From the IMG/VR virus record IMGVR_UViG_3300035703_001958, positions 1 through 33,895 of that record: DNA of 33,895 nt; one strand, 5' to 3'. The notes under the pieces were generated by a model. The model had not been told where the DNA came from. It saw nothing but the letters and a program-made list of their open reading frames with translations, and did not search any database. Shown here one piece after another: positions 24,558 to 33,510 of the stretch (position 1 is the first letter of the stretch; each line of letters opens with the position of its first letter). Both the position numbers and the translations under genes were made by a program. The stretch is from a virus.

Positions 24558-26588
24558 TTAATTTACACAAATATTATTATCTTGAAAATATTCCTCTTTT
24601 AATTTTGCTTCCTCATTTACATCATTATCTATATCATTCACAATTTGATAATTATTATTTATATTATATATTTCTTTGCTAATAAAATTATTATTTTTAT
24701 TAATATTTGGTAAAGTTCTTAAAATATTTTGGATTTTTACATTATCTTTGATTGAATTAGCATTTGTTGAATTAAAATTATTTTTATTAGAATCATTTTC
24801 TAAATTATTTTCAACAAGAGGTTTTATAGTTACTTTTTGTTCTAAATCATCCAAATGTTCTAATGCTTTATGATGTTCATTTCTATATCGTAAAAATACT
24901 GATGTAATATGAGCTGGAGAATATTCAGATGCTTTAATATTTGCTAATTGTTGTGCTGGTGCTTCAGTATTAAAAAACATTTGAAATAATTCTTTTATTT
25001 GTTCCTTATTACAGAAATCAAATTGGTATTTTGCATCGCATCTACCAGGTCTAACTAAAGCATCATCTAATACTTCTGGATGATTTGTTGTCATAATTAA
25101 AATTCTTCCAGGAGAACTAACAACACCATCAATTGCATTTAATAATCCAGACAATGTTATACCTGATTTTTTTTCTTTATCATTAGAATTTAAATCATAT
25201 CCTACATCTCTTTTTTTATATCCTGGAGTATCAATTTGTTTATTTTGTTTTTCCAATTCCTTATTTTGTCTTTCTAATTTTCTCATTAATTTTTTAAGTT
25301 TTTTATCGGTTTTTGTTTTGTTAGATTTTGAATCAGAATCTGATTCTGTATCTGAATCTGAATCTGAATCTGAATCTGAATTTGAATTTTTATTTTTAAC
25401 AGAATCACGAGATTTAACAGCTGAAACCATTGCATCAATATCTTCAATAACTAAAATAGTTTCTTTGTAATTGATTCCTCTAAATAAATCTAATAATTCT
25501 ACATCAGATTTAATATTTTGCAACATTAAAAAATGTATATGTCTTTTAAAATGTAAACTTAATCCTCTAATTAAAGAAGTTTTACCAGTTCCAGGTCTTC
25601 CATAAAATAAATATCCTCGATTAAAAGGAATATCTAAAGAATTATACCAATCTTCAGAATTAATAAATCGCATAAAATCATCTCTGATTTCTTCCTTTAA
25701 ACTATTTTGTAAAATAATCGTATCAAGCTTTCTAGTATTATTTGAATTTTCACCAACCCATTTATCTTCTTTGTTTATAAATATTTGCTGTTTCCAAGTA
25801 TTTGAAGTTAAACTATCTAAATACTTGGTTATACAAAGTTGACAAAATTCTTCTAAAATATCTGATTTTACAAATTGGTCTATTTCTACCCATAATTTAA
25901 CTTTGTAATTTTCTCTTTTCTTTTCTCTATCAGTATAAATTGTAACTAATTCAGTACCTAATTCATATTTTATTATATAATTTTTAAATTTAATTTCTTT
26001 TTTTTTATTTTGACTCATTATTTTGTTTAGAGCTAAATTTGATTTAATATAATGTATATTTTCAGGAACAATTGGTTTTTCATATACATATTGTAAATCT
26101 GTTTCTTTTGTATAATCAATTTCAGAATTTGTTGATAAATACCAACTAACAGCTTTGTATAATTCATTAATTTTTCTATTATCTGAAATATATGGAATAT
26201 CCACATTTTTAACTTGTTTTATTGGGGTATTTAATATTTTTGAATATGACCATTTGACCAAATCAATTGATTTATAAAATATCCAACTGATCATTAAACC
26301 TGCTTTGTCCAACAATGTTTTTATTTGAGTAAATAAATACGTTATTAAAGTCATTAAAAATAATTGTGCTAGAGTATCAATAAAAAAATTACCTGTGGAA
26401 AAGTTTTTAAATAATTGTAATTGTAAAATTGATTGTAATTGATAAAGTACTTGGGATTGTGATGTTACACCTGAAAATCCACCCATACCTCCAAAACCTC
26501 CCATTCCACTCATACTACTCATTCCTCCTATCATACTCGAATCCAATCCTGTAAAACCATTCATATTAACATTAGTGTTTAGTGACAT
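24558..26588 (-). CDS. BCS1-like AAA ATPase, membrane-anchored
   Basis: AAA+ ATPase of the BCS1 class (in eukaryotes an inner-mitochondrial-membrane translocase for the Rieske protein of complex III). Layout: Gly/Met-rich N-terminus (20-40), hydrophobic segment about 71-88, a BCS1_N-type region (FKNYIIKYELGTELVTIYT), Walker A GRPGTGKT (330-337), Walker B ILVIEDID (378-385), then TLSGLLNAIDGV, MTTNHPEVLDDALVRPGRCD with the arginine-finger region. Between Walker B and this block sits a low-complexity SDSDSD insert (about 401-420; TCTGAA hexamers at 25351-25380) plus a coiled coil, an unusual enlargement of the AAA core. The Asn-rich C-terminus is also extra. No early motif; lies downstream of two capsid-like genes on the same strand. 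Mitochondrial location is not proven; BCS1-like proteins are also widespread in giant viruses. Confidence 0.88.
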   Translation of the reverse strand: MSLNTNVNMNGFTGLDSSMIGGMSSMSGMGGFGGMGGFSGVTSQSQVLYQLQSILQLQLFKNFSTGNFFIDTLAQLFLMTLITYLFTQIKTLLDKAGLMISWIFYKSIDLVKWSYSKILNTPIKQVKNVDIPYISDNRKINELYKAVSWYLSTNSEIDYTKETDLQYVYEKPIVPENIHYIKSNLALNKIMSQNKKKEIKFKNYIIKYELGTELVTIYTDREKKRENYKVKLWVEIDQFVKSDILEEFCQLCITKYLDSLTSNTWKQQIFINKEDKWVGENSNNTRKLDTIILQNSLKEEIRDDFMRFINSEDWYNSLDIPFNRGYLFYGRPGTGKTSLIRGLSLHFKRHIHFLMLQNIKSDVELLDLFRGINYKETILVIEDIDAMVSAVKSRDSVKNKNSNSDSDSDSDSDTESDSDSKSNKTKTDKKLKKLMRKLERQNKELEKQNKQIDTPGYKKRDVGYDLNSNDKEKKSGITLSGLLNAIDGVVSSPGRILIMTTNHPEVLDDALVRPGRCDAKYQFDFCNKEQIKELFQMFFNTEAPAQQLANIKASEYSPAHITSVFLRYRNEHHKALEHLDDLEQKVTIKPLVENNLENDSNKNNFNSTNANSIKDNVKIQNILRTLPNINKNNNFISKEIYNINNNYQIVNDIDNDVNEEAKLKEEYFQDNNICVN

Positions 26589-26646
26589 AACTTTATTATT
26601 ACTTGATAAATAATATTATTAAAATCTTAAATTAATTTTAATAATT

Positions 26647-26663
26647 AAAAAAAAAAAAAAAAA
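26647..26663. repeat. Run of 17 A residues
   Basis: In the 92-nt gap between the BCS1-like start and the end of the capsid-like gene upstream of it. On the transcribed strand it is a T17 tract about 60 nt before the BCS1-like ATG. Length may be affected by sequencing. Confidence 0.8.
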
Positions 26664-26680
26664 GTATAATACTAAATAAT

Positions 26681-28000
26681 TTATAAATTTTTTCCAATTA
26701 AGTTAATCTTTCCATTAGTAAACTCTATAATGTTAACATATAATGCATTTATATAAATAAGATATTTTTTATAAGAATCATATTCTACCATTGTTTTAAA
26801 TGTATCAATTCTTGACAAATTAATGGATTTTAATGTTTTTGTGTCAAATTTGCTATTAGAATATTCACAAAATTTTTTATAATCTTTTAGTTGAGGATCA
26901 ATACAAATAACACATAATAAAATACCCATAAAATCTATTTTTATGAATTCTTGTTCATCCCACCATATACATTGATTATTTATTTCAATACCAAATGAAT
27001 TAGTTGAAGGATTTGTGAATTCTTGTTCAAACCCATAATCATCGCTAAAATTTTCCATATCAAATAAAAAAAACATAAAGAGAGATGATGGATGATCAAA
27101 ATAAAATTTAATCTTTTCACCAGAATTTATTTTATGATTGTGAATATATACTTGTGAACCAACAAACATTTGATTATATCCATTAAACAAATGGTCAGGA
27201 TTAATATCTATTTTAGATAAATTTTTACCCGATAAAATAATATCTATTTTATAATTGGAATGTATAAATTCGTTAAGATCTTTGGATAAAATTTTGATAT
27301 CATTTGATTCTAATAAATAATTTGGTATTCCATATTTCATATTTTCAAAAGTAAAACCTTTAAAATATAAAATATTTGGTTCTATTTGAATTTGTTCATT
27401 TTGAATTAATTCAAAAAAACACATGGTAAAAAAATCTTTTTGCATAAGAGAATCTAAACCAATGCTCAAATCTATTTTAAAATTCATAAAATTTAATAAA
27501 TCTTTTTGAACAAATTCTCCATTGGTTTTTTCTATTTTAACATAAATATCATAAAGTGAAAAATGTCTTAGTTGATTGTCATTTATTTGAATATCAAAAC
27601 ATTTTTCTCCATCCCATAATCTTTCTTTCCAAGTTATATTTTCACAACACAAATCCAATTCTACAAAATCATTTTCAATTGAATAATTTAATCTAGAATT
27701 ATAATTTGATGCTTCTAGTTCTAAATCTTGTTTTAAAATATCTTCTATCCCATAATTTAATTCTTTTTCAAATTCATAATCTTCTAAATCATTTAGATAT
27801 TTGGAATATTGATGTTTTTCAACAAAATGTTGTTCTACAAATTTTTTTTTATCTTTAAATATTTCAGATCTTTTATAATTCCCTGAACAATTTAAATAAG
27901 TATTTAATTTCCCGTATGCTATTTCAGCCAATATTTCACCCCCACTATAAGTGTTTTTATAATAGTTGTATTTATTGTCATTTAAATCAAAATCTTGCAT
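26681..28000 (-). CDS. Divergent major-capsid-like (double jelly-roll) protein, 439 aa
   Basis: The N-terminus SGGEILAEIAYGKLNTYLNC (19-38) follows the NCLDV major capsid pattern GGLLQLVAYGAQDVYLT, and the end INLSRIDTFKTMVEYDS ... YINALYVNII (about 393-430) follows the pattern NFSRIDNATL ... YAxNYNVLR near capsid C-termini. Between them are beta-rich stretches (LYDIYVKIEKTNGEF, KIKFYFDHPSSLFMFFLFD) fitting two jelly rolls. Length is near the 450-600 aa of true capsid proteins, but conservation is low, so it may be a minor or specialised capsid protein. It shares LWDGEK, IEPNILYFKGFTFENMKYGI and WWDEQEFIKIDFMG with the adjacent paralog. No early motif, fitting late expression. Confidence 0.65.
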   Translation of the reverse strand: MQDFDLNDNKYNYYKNTYSGGEILAEIAYGKLNTYLNCSGNYKRSEIFKDKKKFVEQHFVEKHQYSKYLNDLEDYEFEKELNYGIEDILKQDLELEASNYNSRLNYSIENDFVELDLCCENITWKERLWDGEKCFDIQINDNQLRHFSLYDIYVKIEKTNGEFVQKDLLNFMNFKIDLSIGLDSLMQKDFFTMCFFELIQNEQIQIEPNILYFKGFTFENMKYGIPNYLLESNDIKILSKDLNEFIHSNYKIDIILSGKNLSKIDINPDHLFNGYNQMFVGSQVYIHNHKINSGEKIKFYFDHPSSLFMFFLFDMENFSDDYGFEQEFTNPSTNSFGIEINNQCIWWDEQEFIKIDFMGILLCVICIDPQLKDYKKFCEYSNSKFDTKTLKSINLSRIDTFKTMVEYDSYKKYLIYINALYVNIIEFTNGKINLIGKNL

Positions 28001-28067
28001 TGATTTATTTATTTAATAATTATTTCTATATAGATTTTTACACTTAGATATTTTTTATTTATTTAAT

Positions 28068-29411
28068 TTAGCTCGCATATGCAATTACTGCCATTCCTGA
28101 CATCATACTTAATATATTGATATTTAGAGCATTTATGAAAAGATTATATTTTTTATCAGAATCATAATTTATAATTATTTTTGTACAATCAATTCTAGAA
28201 AAATTAATTGATTTAATAGTTTTAGGATCAAAGTCCATATTAGCAAATGAACAAAATTTATTATAGTAACGTAGCTGTGGATCAATACATGCCGCACATA
28301 ATTTAATTCCCATAAAATCTATTTTAATCAATTCTTGATCATCCCACCAAATATAATTTTCATCCAAACCAATTCCTTCCAAACCAATTCCTACAGAATC
28401 AATTGATAAATTATCAAGTTCAAAATCATCAAGTATATCATCCAAACTATCATTTATATTATCTTCTATTCTATCATAAAGAAAAAACAATATTATAGAA
28501 GTAGGATGACTAAAATATAACTTAATTTTATCACCTGAGTTTATTTTATTTATGGGATATTCAATTTGATTTTGAATAATCAATTGTTGTAAACAATATT
28601 TATCAACATCAATATTCAACCCAAATAAATTTTTTCCAGAAAATATCACATCAATATTATAATTAGAATGGGAATCTTTTTTTAATCCACATGATACAAT
28701 ACTGACATTATGACATCCTAAAAATTTTACGGGAATTCCATATTTCATGTTTTCAAAAGTAAAAGCCTTTAAATAAAGTATATTAGGTTCTATTATAATT
28801 TGTTCATTTTGTATTAGTTCAAAAAAACAAATATTAAAAAAATATTTTTCAATAATTTTACAACCTCCTATTTCAAAATTTATTTTGAAATCTTTAAATT
28901 TTAATAAATCTTTTTTACTAAATTCTCCATTAGTTTTTTCTATTTTAATATATATATCATACAATCCAAAATCTTGTTTGTTATTACTATATTTTTCTAT
29001 GAAAGATATAAATGATTTTTCACCATCCCATAATTTATTAGTCCATGTGATATTATCATAACATAAATCTACTTCTGCAGAATTATTTTCTAATGAATAT
29101 TTTAATCTGGATACATAATTTGTTTGTTCTGATTCTAAATCAGATTTTATTGCAAATTCTAATTCAGATAATTCTTTGTCTAATTCTTGTTGTTCTAACT
29201 CATATAAAAATTTGGATTGGGAATTTTTATTGACATAAGATTTAGTTGTTAGATTATCAATATTATATTTAAAATTCGATTCATTTTTCATTTTTAAAGT
29301 CATATAACGATTACAATTAATATATTCATTTTGTAATCCTATTGCATTTGCTGCTATAAATTCAGCTATTGATGAAGTATTTGAATTATCAATTAAATCT
29401 GAATCATACAT
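28068..29411 (-). CDS. Divergent major-capsid-like protein, paralog of 26681-28000, 447 aa
   Basis: Tandem paralog of the gene 67 nt downstream. Its C-terminus is the more telling: INFSRIDCTKIIINYDSDKK, then NALNINILSMMSGMAVIAYA, which follows the NCLDV major capsid ending NFSRID ... YALNYNVLRIMSGMAGLAYSN closely in order and spacing. N-terminal region: IAEFIAANAIGLQNEYINCN. Shared blocks with the paralog: EVDLCYDNITW, KLWDGEKSF, LYDIYVKIEKTNGEF, FTFENMKYGIP, WWDDQELIKIDFMGIKL and CIDPQL. A duplicated, fast-diverging capsid-fold pair next to a membrane ATPase suggests a virion-assembly module (inference). Confidence 0.7.
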   Translation of the reverse strand: MYDSDLIDNSNTSSIAEFIAANAIGLQNEYINCNRYMTLKMKNESNFKYNIDNLTTKSYVNKNSQSKFLYELEQQELDKELSELEFAIKSDLESEQTNYVSRLKYSLENNSAEVDLCYDNITWTNKLWDGEKSFISFIEKYSNNKQDFGLYDIYIKIEKTNGEFSKKDLLKFKDFKINFEIGGCKIIEKYFFNICFFELIQNEQIIIEPNILYLKAFTFENMKYGIPVKFLGCHNVSIVSCGLKKDSHSNYNIDVIFSGKNLFGLNIDVDKYCLQQLIIQNQIEYPINKINSGDKIKLYFSHPTSIILFFLYDRIEDNINDSLDDILDDFELDNLSIDSVGIGLEGIGLDENYIWWDDQELIKIDFMGIKLCAACIDPQLRYYNKFCSFANMDFDPKTIKSINFSRIDCTKIIINYDSDKKYNLFINALNINILSMMSGMAVIAYAS

Positions 29412-29453
29412 ATTGTTAATATAAATAACAAAATGTATGTTTAAATAAGTTAA

Positions 29454-29461
29454 AAAATTGA
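29454..29461 (+). promoter_or_regulatory. Early promoter motif AAAATTGA
   Basis: 45 nt upstream of the ATG at 29507; it points away from the capsid-like gene starting at 29411. Confidence 0.75.
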
Positions 29462-29506
29462 AATCAAATTTAATTAATTAGTAAATATATAATAATATTG
29501 CAAATA

Positions 29507-30022
29507 ATGACATCAAAAATTGTAGAAAAATTTAAAAAAGAATTTAATAAATTAGATTTTGAAAATAAAGAAATAACTATAAATCAAATAAATGATTTTA
29601 TTGGAGAATACAACAAAAAAAATCAAAATGAAAAAATAAAAAAATTTTTAATTGGGCAAAAAAATTATTTAATAGAAAATTTTCATAATAATGAATATGT
29701 TATCGATCAAATAGATAAAAAAGATATTGGGTTGTTAAAAAAAAAAATTTCAAATGAATTTGAAATAATTAGTTTTAATTTTGAATCTAATAATTATTTT
29801 AATGACAACTTAAAATTTAGTCTTAAAATTCAATTTACAAATTTTATATTTTTTTTTGAATATGATGGATATAATGATTTAAAAGGTAAAATTAAAACTA
29901 ATTATATTTTTTCAAATGAATTAAAATATGATATTTTAACAAGTAATATTATTAAATCATTATATAATTCAGACATTTATCCACTATTACATGTTGTAAG
30001 TAATGACTGGGATATACCATAA
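29507..30022 (+). CDS. Hypothetical protein, 171 aa
   Basis: Not recognised. Lys/Asn/Phe-rich. The frame is open from a TTG at 29498, but the first ATG at 29507 (MTSKIVEKFKKEF) sits at the expected distance from the early motif and is preferred. The N-terminal 65 residues look helical and charged; the rest contains beta strands with runs of Phe (FTNFIFFFEYDGYNDL), and it ends NDWDIP. No membrane segment or catalytic motif. The gene is followed directly by a palindrome that also contains the next early motif. Confidence 0.6.
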   Translation: MTSKIVEKFKKEFNKLDFENKEITINQINDFIGEYNKKNQNEKIKKFLIGQKNYLIENFHNNEYVIDQIDKKDIGLLKKKISNEFEIISFNFESNNYFNDNLKFSLKIQFTNFIFFFEYDGYNDLKGKIKTNYIFSNELKYDILTSNIIKSLYNSDIYPLLHVVSNDWDIP

Positions 30023-30024
30023 TA

Positions 30025-30063
30025 AAAATTGAATAATTATTTATATATAAATATTATTATCAA
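30025..30063 (+). promoter_or_regulatory. Early promoter motif embedded in a 3'-end hairpin
   Basis: AAAATTGA at 30025-30032 is 58 nt upstream of the ATG at 30091. Its TTGA starts an imperfect inverted repeat (30029-30045 with 30046-30063, about 15 pairs with small bulges) placed just after the preceding stop, so one element may end one transcript and start the next. Confidence 0.6.
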
Positions 30064-30090
30064 TAGTTTGTATTATCATAAAATATTTAA

Positions 30091-30675
30091 ATGACAACAT
30101 ATTTTGCTTGTGTATCAGATTCTAAAAATTTTCAACCAAGAGCAATTTTTATTCCTATGAAAGATATAAGTAAGGAATTATTATGTAAAATTACTAAACT
30201 AACAAGTTTAGGAAATAAAATTGGAGAAGTATACCATTATGATAATAATATGGGTAAATGTATAGGATATAATATTGAAGGAAAATTTGAATCCACAACA
30301 CCAGAAATTTCTTCAATTGTAAATTTTTTTCAAGGATTTATTCGTTTTCTTGAAATGGATGATTTTATGGATTGGGATAATGATTATTGGATATGTGAGG
30401 ATGATTATTTGACATCTAAGGCTGATTTGTCATATGGGAATAATTTGGTTCTGGAACAAAATGTAGTTATGTCTGATACAAATGTCATCAAAAAAATAAA
30501 CTATCCTGATAATTATCAAGGTATTCCTATTAATTATCCTGAAATATTATTTTGGTTTGTGAACAAGATGGATAAAGATTGGAAAAGTACGTTAGAAAAT
30601 TATTTGGATCAAAATGGTAATAAAATTAATTTATTTGATTTTGTTGTTATAGAATATCAGCAAGATAAAAATTGA
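30091..30675 (+). CDS. Hypothetical acidic protein, 194 aa
   Basis: Not recognised. Opens MTTYFACVSDSKNFQPRAIF and contains an unusually acidic, Trp-rich centre (FLEMDDFMDWDNDYWICEDD, about 91-110) and a second aromatic block (NYPEILFWFVNKMDKDWKS). No signal peptide or known motif. The predicted fold is mixed alpha/beta. The stop codon is part of an AAAATTGA motif, exactly as in the HD-domain gene at 12277, hinting that the 3' end was set by fusion to a neighbouring promoter. Confidence 0.6.
   Translation: MTTYFACVSDSKNFQPRAIFIPMKDISKELLCKITKLTSLGNKIGEVYHYDNNMGKCIGYNIEGKFESTTPEISSIVNFFQGFIRFLEMDDFMDWDNDYWICEDDYLTSKADLSYGNNLVLEQNVVMSDTNVIKKINYPDNYQGIPINYPEILFWFVNKMDKDWKSTLENYLDQNGNKINLFDFVVIEYQQDKN
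30668..30675 (+). promoter_or_regulatory. AAAATTGA motif overlapping a stop codon, followed by a decayed gene
   Basis: Provides the last Asn codon and TGA of the 30091 gene. An ATG follows 36 nt later (30712) but its frame stops after five codons, so this looks like the surviving early promoter of a dead gene. Confidence 0.5.
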
Positions 30676-30711
30676 ATAAAAATAGTAAAATAGATTAGTA
30701 CTAATTATGAT

Positions 30712-30981
30712 ATGACTAGAGCATTATAAAAAATTATATCAAGAAATTTACAAAGAATATAATAAATCTTAATATTTTGATAGAAAAAATTATTATTGAG
30801 AAAATAAAAGATATCAAAGTACAATATAATAAAATTTATATAATTGATAATATTTTTAAGTAATTCAAATGATATTATGGCATTAATAGTTCAAAATCAT
30901 ATCATTGATTCTAATGGTGTTAATTAATTTTTTTATTATAATGATGGTAATAATCATATATGTATAAGGTTTTATTTATAA
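30712..30981 (+). pseudogene. Decayed gene remnant
   Basis: Starts MTRAL-stop at 30712, correctly spaced from the motif at 30668. Other frames then carry peptide-like stretches: HYKKLYQEIYKEYNKS (about 30723-30770), ILIEKIIIEKIKDIKVQYNK (about 30775-30840) to a TAA at 30861, and SNDIMALIVQNHIIDSNGVN, TAA at 30925, then FFYYNDGNNHICIRFYL in the same frame to 30981. No family was recognised. This fills the 384-nt gap before 31060. Confidence 0.5.
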
Positions 30982-31001
30982 AAAAGTTGAAATATACAAA
31001 A

Positions 31002-31009
31002 AAAATTGA
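31002..31009 (+). promoter_or_regulatory. Early promoter motif AAAATTGA
   Basis: 50 nt upstream of the ATG at 31060; a variant AAAGTTGA lies at 30983-30990. Confidence 0.75.
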
Positions 31010-31059
31010 AAAAAAATTATAATATAACCATTTCAAAGATTAACTAAATAAAATATAAT

Positions 31060-31866
31060 ATGTCAAAACAATTAATTTTCGTATCAGGCTCCCCATTCTC
31101 TGGTAGAACTACTTGGGTTAAAAAAAACCTATTAGATGATCCAATCGAATCAGTTGAATGTATTGATGCTAACAATTATCCATCCCTATATACTAATTCA
31201 AAAACATCTGAAGACGCAATTGAAGCATCAAGACAATGGTGTTTACAAGAAGTTAGTAAATTGATGGGAGGTGAAACACCTACACAAAAAATTGTTTTAT
31301 GTTTAATAGCATGTAGAGCAGATAGGTGGAGAGAATTTATTCAATTGGCCGTAGATAATGAATATCAAATTAGTTTTAGATTTCCTTCAAACAAATTATT
31401 ATTTTATGTTACAAAACATAATTCTTCAATGGAACAATATAAATTTATTGAATCAAAAATGATTAATAAATATCCAAGGGATAAAAAAGAAATTATGAAA
31501 AAGGACGCAAAAAATCCAAATGAAGTTGTTTACAAGGAAACTAATGAATCAACTCTTTTAAGAAATATTGTTACAGAATTTGAATCTGGATATGCATTTT
31601 ATTTGCAAAATAGAATGAAATTAGGTATAAATAAAGAAGAATGGTTAAAAACAATTAATGATCATTACAAAGTTACAATTTCTAACAATGTCAAGAGAGC
31701 ACAAAAGAAAGCAGAAAAAGAAGCTCAAGAAGTTGAAAAAGCACAATATAAAGCTGAAAAAGAAGCAAGAAAATTAGCTAGAGAAGCTGAAGAACAACAA
31801 AGAAAATTAGATGAAGAAAATGAAGAAGAACAATATGAACAACCTCAAAGTGTTATGGTTGCATAA
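31060..31866 (+). CDS. P-loop NTPase-like protein with coiled-coil tail, 268 aa
   Basis: N-terminal LIFVSGSPFSGRTTWVKK (5-22) is a Walker A-type loop in which the invariant Lys is replaced by Arg (G10-x4-G-R16-T17), following a beta strand as in zeta-toxin/polynucleotide-kinase-like P-loop enzymes. A second strand IVLCLIACRADRWREF may be the Walker B region. Without the Lys, kinase activity is doubtful. Residues about 205-260 form a long Ala/Glu/Lys/Arg coiled coil (KKAEKEAQEVEKAQYKAEKE) with an acidic Gln-rich end. Base composition is visibly less A+T-rich than the orphan neighbours. Role unknown; the tail suggests a structural or scaffolding function. Confidence 0.65.
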   Translation: MSKQLIFVSGSPFSGRTTWVKKNLLDDPIESVECIDANNYPSLYTNSKTSEDAIEASRQWCLQEVSKLMGGETPTQKIVLCLIACRADRWREFIQLAVDNEYQISFRFPSNKLLFYVTKHNSSMEQYKFIESKMINKYPRDKKEIMKKDAKNPNEVVYKETNESTLLRNIVTEFESGYAFYLQNRMKLGINKEEWLKTINDHYKVTISNNVKRAQKKAEKEAQEVEKAQYKAEKEARKLAREAEEQQRKLDEENEEEQYEQPQSVMVA

Positions 31867-31955
31867 TTAGTAATAACTCTAATAAAATATACATTAAATT
31901 TAAATTTATATAATTGATTTTTATTTATTAAATAATAAACATTAAATATTAAATA

Positions 31956-33254
31956 TTATAATGTGACTAATCCATTAAATTGATTTGAAATAGAATAAAT
32001 TTGAATATTATATAAATAATATTTTAAAAATCCACTCCCCTTAACTGCTAATACACAAGAATTATCAACATCAAATAAATCAGACCATGTTATAATATCA
32101 AGTATTTTATTTGTGTATATATATTGAGACAATTTTTCAATTACAACATCAATATTATTTGTATAAAAACCTGTATAAATATATCCATTTAAATAATATT
32201 CATTTGTTTTAGAATTAAAAGTTTTTAATTCATTTAGACAAATGTAATTTTTAATTTCTAATTTACCTGTATCAGGATTAGATTCTAAAAATATAAAATG
32301 ATGAAATGATTCACTTTCGAATAATTCTGTTAATTGTTCTCTTTTAATATATTCATAAATTTTATATTTGAATTTGGAATATGAATTTATGTTTTGACAC
32401 ACCAAATCTATAAAATCATTAGGTGTAGTTTTTGTGTCTGGAACATTTTTTTTATTAATGTATAATATTTTTTGATTGGGTAAAAAATTTTTAAAATTAT
32501 TATACATTCTTATATATTGGTCAATGGGTGATAAATCAGTTGATAAATCCGTTGATATAAATTCGCTTTTAAAAAGCGTTGGTATGTTAATCATACGATG
32601 ATAATAATATTTTAAAGAATAATGTGGGGCTTTTATAGGATTATTAATAGTATAATGAGCTGTTCCTATTGAATAATTTAAAATTAATTCTTTTGTTAAA
32701 ATACTTACAATAAGTGATGTTAAATTTTTATTTCTAACTTTTGGATTTAGTGTTAAAAAGTTTGCTTCTACTGTATCAAATATTTTATCTTGAATATGTA
32801 ATTCACTTTTTCTTCCTATAATTAAACCAATCATTTTTGATTTATGAGTTTCTGTTTGTAATGAATAAAAACTTATTACAAGAGAATTTTTTGTGTAATA
32901 TTTTAATAAATCTGTTGTATATATAAATTTATATTGTGAATTTGATTCTTCAATATAATTTTCATTTATAAAATCACATAATTTATCTAAAGATAAATTT
33001 GAATCATTTACTTTGTAGTTTAATTTATAAGGATGTTTTTGAATAATATTTTCCATTTTAATTAAAAGTATATCATTTGATATTATTTGGAAAGATTTAT
33101 TTACCGAATCTGACAGAGAATTTTCAACTTTTACAGGACTATTTGCCCAATAATTTAAATTTGGTTTAATGTCAAGATTTAAATTTTGTTCAATGTTGTT
33201 ATTTAAATCTTTATCAAATTTATATTCTGAAATTGTAGTAGGATTTAAATTCAT
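31956..33254 (-). CDS. Glycylpeptide N-tetradecanoyltransferase (N-myristoyltransferase)
   Basis: Transfers myristate from myristoyl-CoA to N-terminal glycines. Seen in order: YWANSPVKV (35-43, like FWxTQPVPK), LDKLCDFINENYIEESNSQY (89-108, like LYxLLxENYVEDDD), MIGLIIGRKSELHI (141-154), EANFLTLNPKVRNKNLTSLI (163-182, like [21 protein letters not shown]), TINNPIKAPHYSLKYYYHR (202-220), and a C-terminal VKGSGFLKYYLYNIQIYSI ending in a terminal Leu, as in NMTs where the C-terminal carboxylate is catalytic. 432 aa matches the core enzyme. Conservation is modest, for instance the GDG of motif II reads GSG. No early motif upstream, so possibly a late gene that modifies virion or membrane proteins (inference). 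Confidence 0.88.
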   Translation of the reverse strand: MNLNPTTISEYKFDKDLNNNIEQNLNLDIKPNLNYWANSPVKVENSLSDSVNKSFQIISNDILLIKMENIIQKHPYKLNYKVNDSNLSLDKLCDFINENYIEESNSQYKFIYTTDLLKYYTKNSLVISFYSLQTETHKSKMIGLIIGRKSELHIQDKIFDTVEANFLTLNPKVRNKNLTSLIVSILTKELILNYSIGTAHYTINNPIKAPHYSLKYYYHRMINIPTLFKSEFISTDLSTDLSPIDQYIRMYNNFKNFLPNQKILYINKKNVPDTKTTPNDFIDLVCQNINSYSKFKYKIYEYIKREQLTELFESESFHHFIFLESNPDTGKLEIKNYICLNELKTFNSKTNEYYLNGYIYTGFYTNNIDVVIEKLSQYIYTNKILDIITWSDLFDVDNSCVLAVKGSGFLKYYLYNIQIYSISNQFNGLVTL

Positions 33255-33311
33255 TAATATAATTAAATTAATTAATATTATTTTAAAAAAAAATATTATT
33301 ATAAAAAAAAT

Positions 33312-33410
33312 AAAGTTTTACTTAAACAAGAAGCTGCAAAAAAATTAGCTTACTTGTATGTGATATGGATATTTGATGATAAAGCAAATATAATTGAATT
33401 ATTAAAATAA
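33312..33410 (+). pseudogene. Short C-terminal gene remnant
   Basis: Thirty-two codons (KVLLKQEAAKKLAYLYVIWI, then FDDKANIIELLK) ending in TAA at 33408-33410, without a start codon. Codon and residue mix look coding rather than spacer. Could be the leftover 3' end of a lost gene. Confidence 0.4.
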
Positions 33411-33420
33411 TTAATTTTAA

Positions 33421-33510
33421 TTAATATTCACATTCTTCATATGAAACTGGAAATGGAACTACATCTCTGATGTTTCCATCAATTAAACAACAAAAATTAA
33501 CTAATTGTAA
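33421..33510 (-). pseudogene. Open frame remnant overlapping the zinc-finger gene end
   Basis: On the minus strand the frame overlapping the zinc-finger stop runs LVNFCCLIDGNIRDVVPFPV, then SYEECEY, and stops at 33421. No start codon; it might be a former extension reached by a frameshift near the end of the zinc-finger gene, or a separate remnant. Confidence 0.35.
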
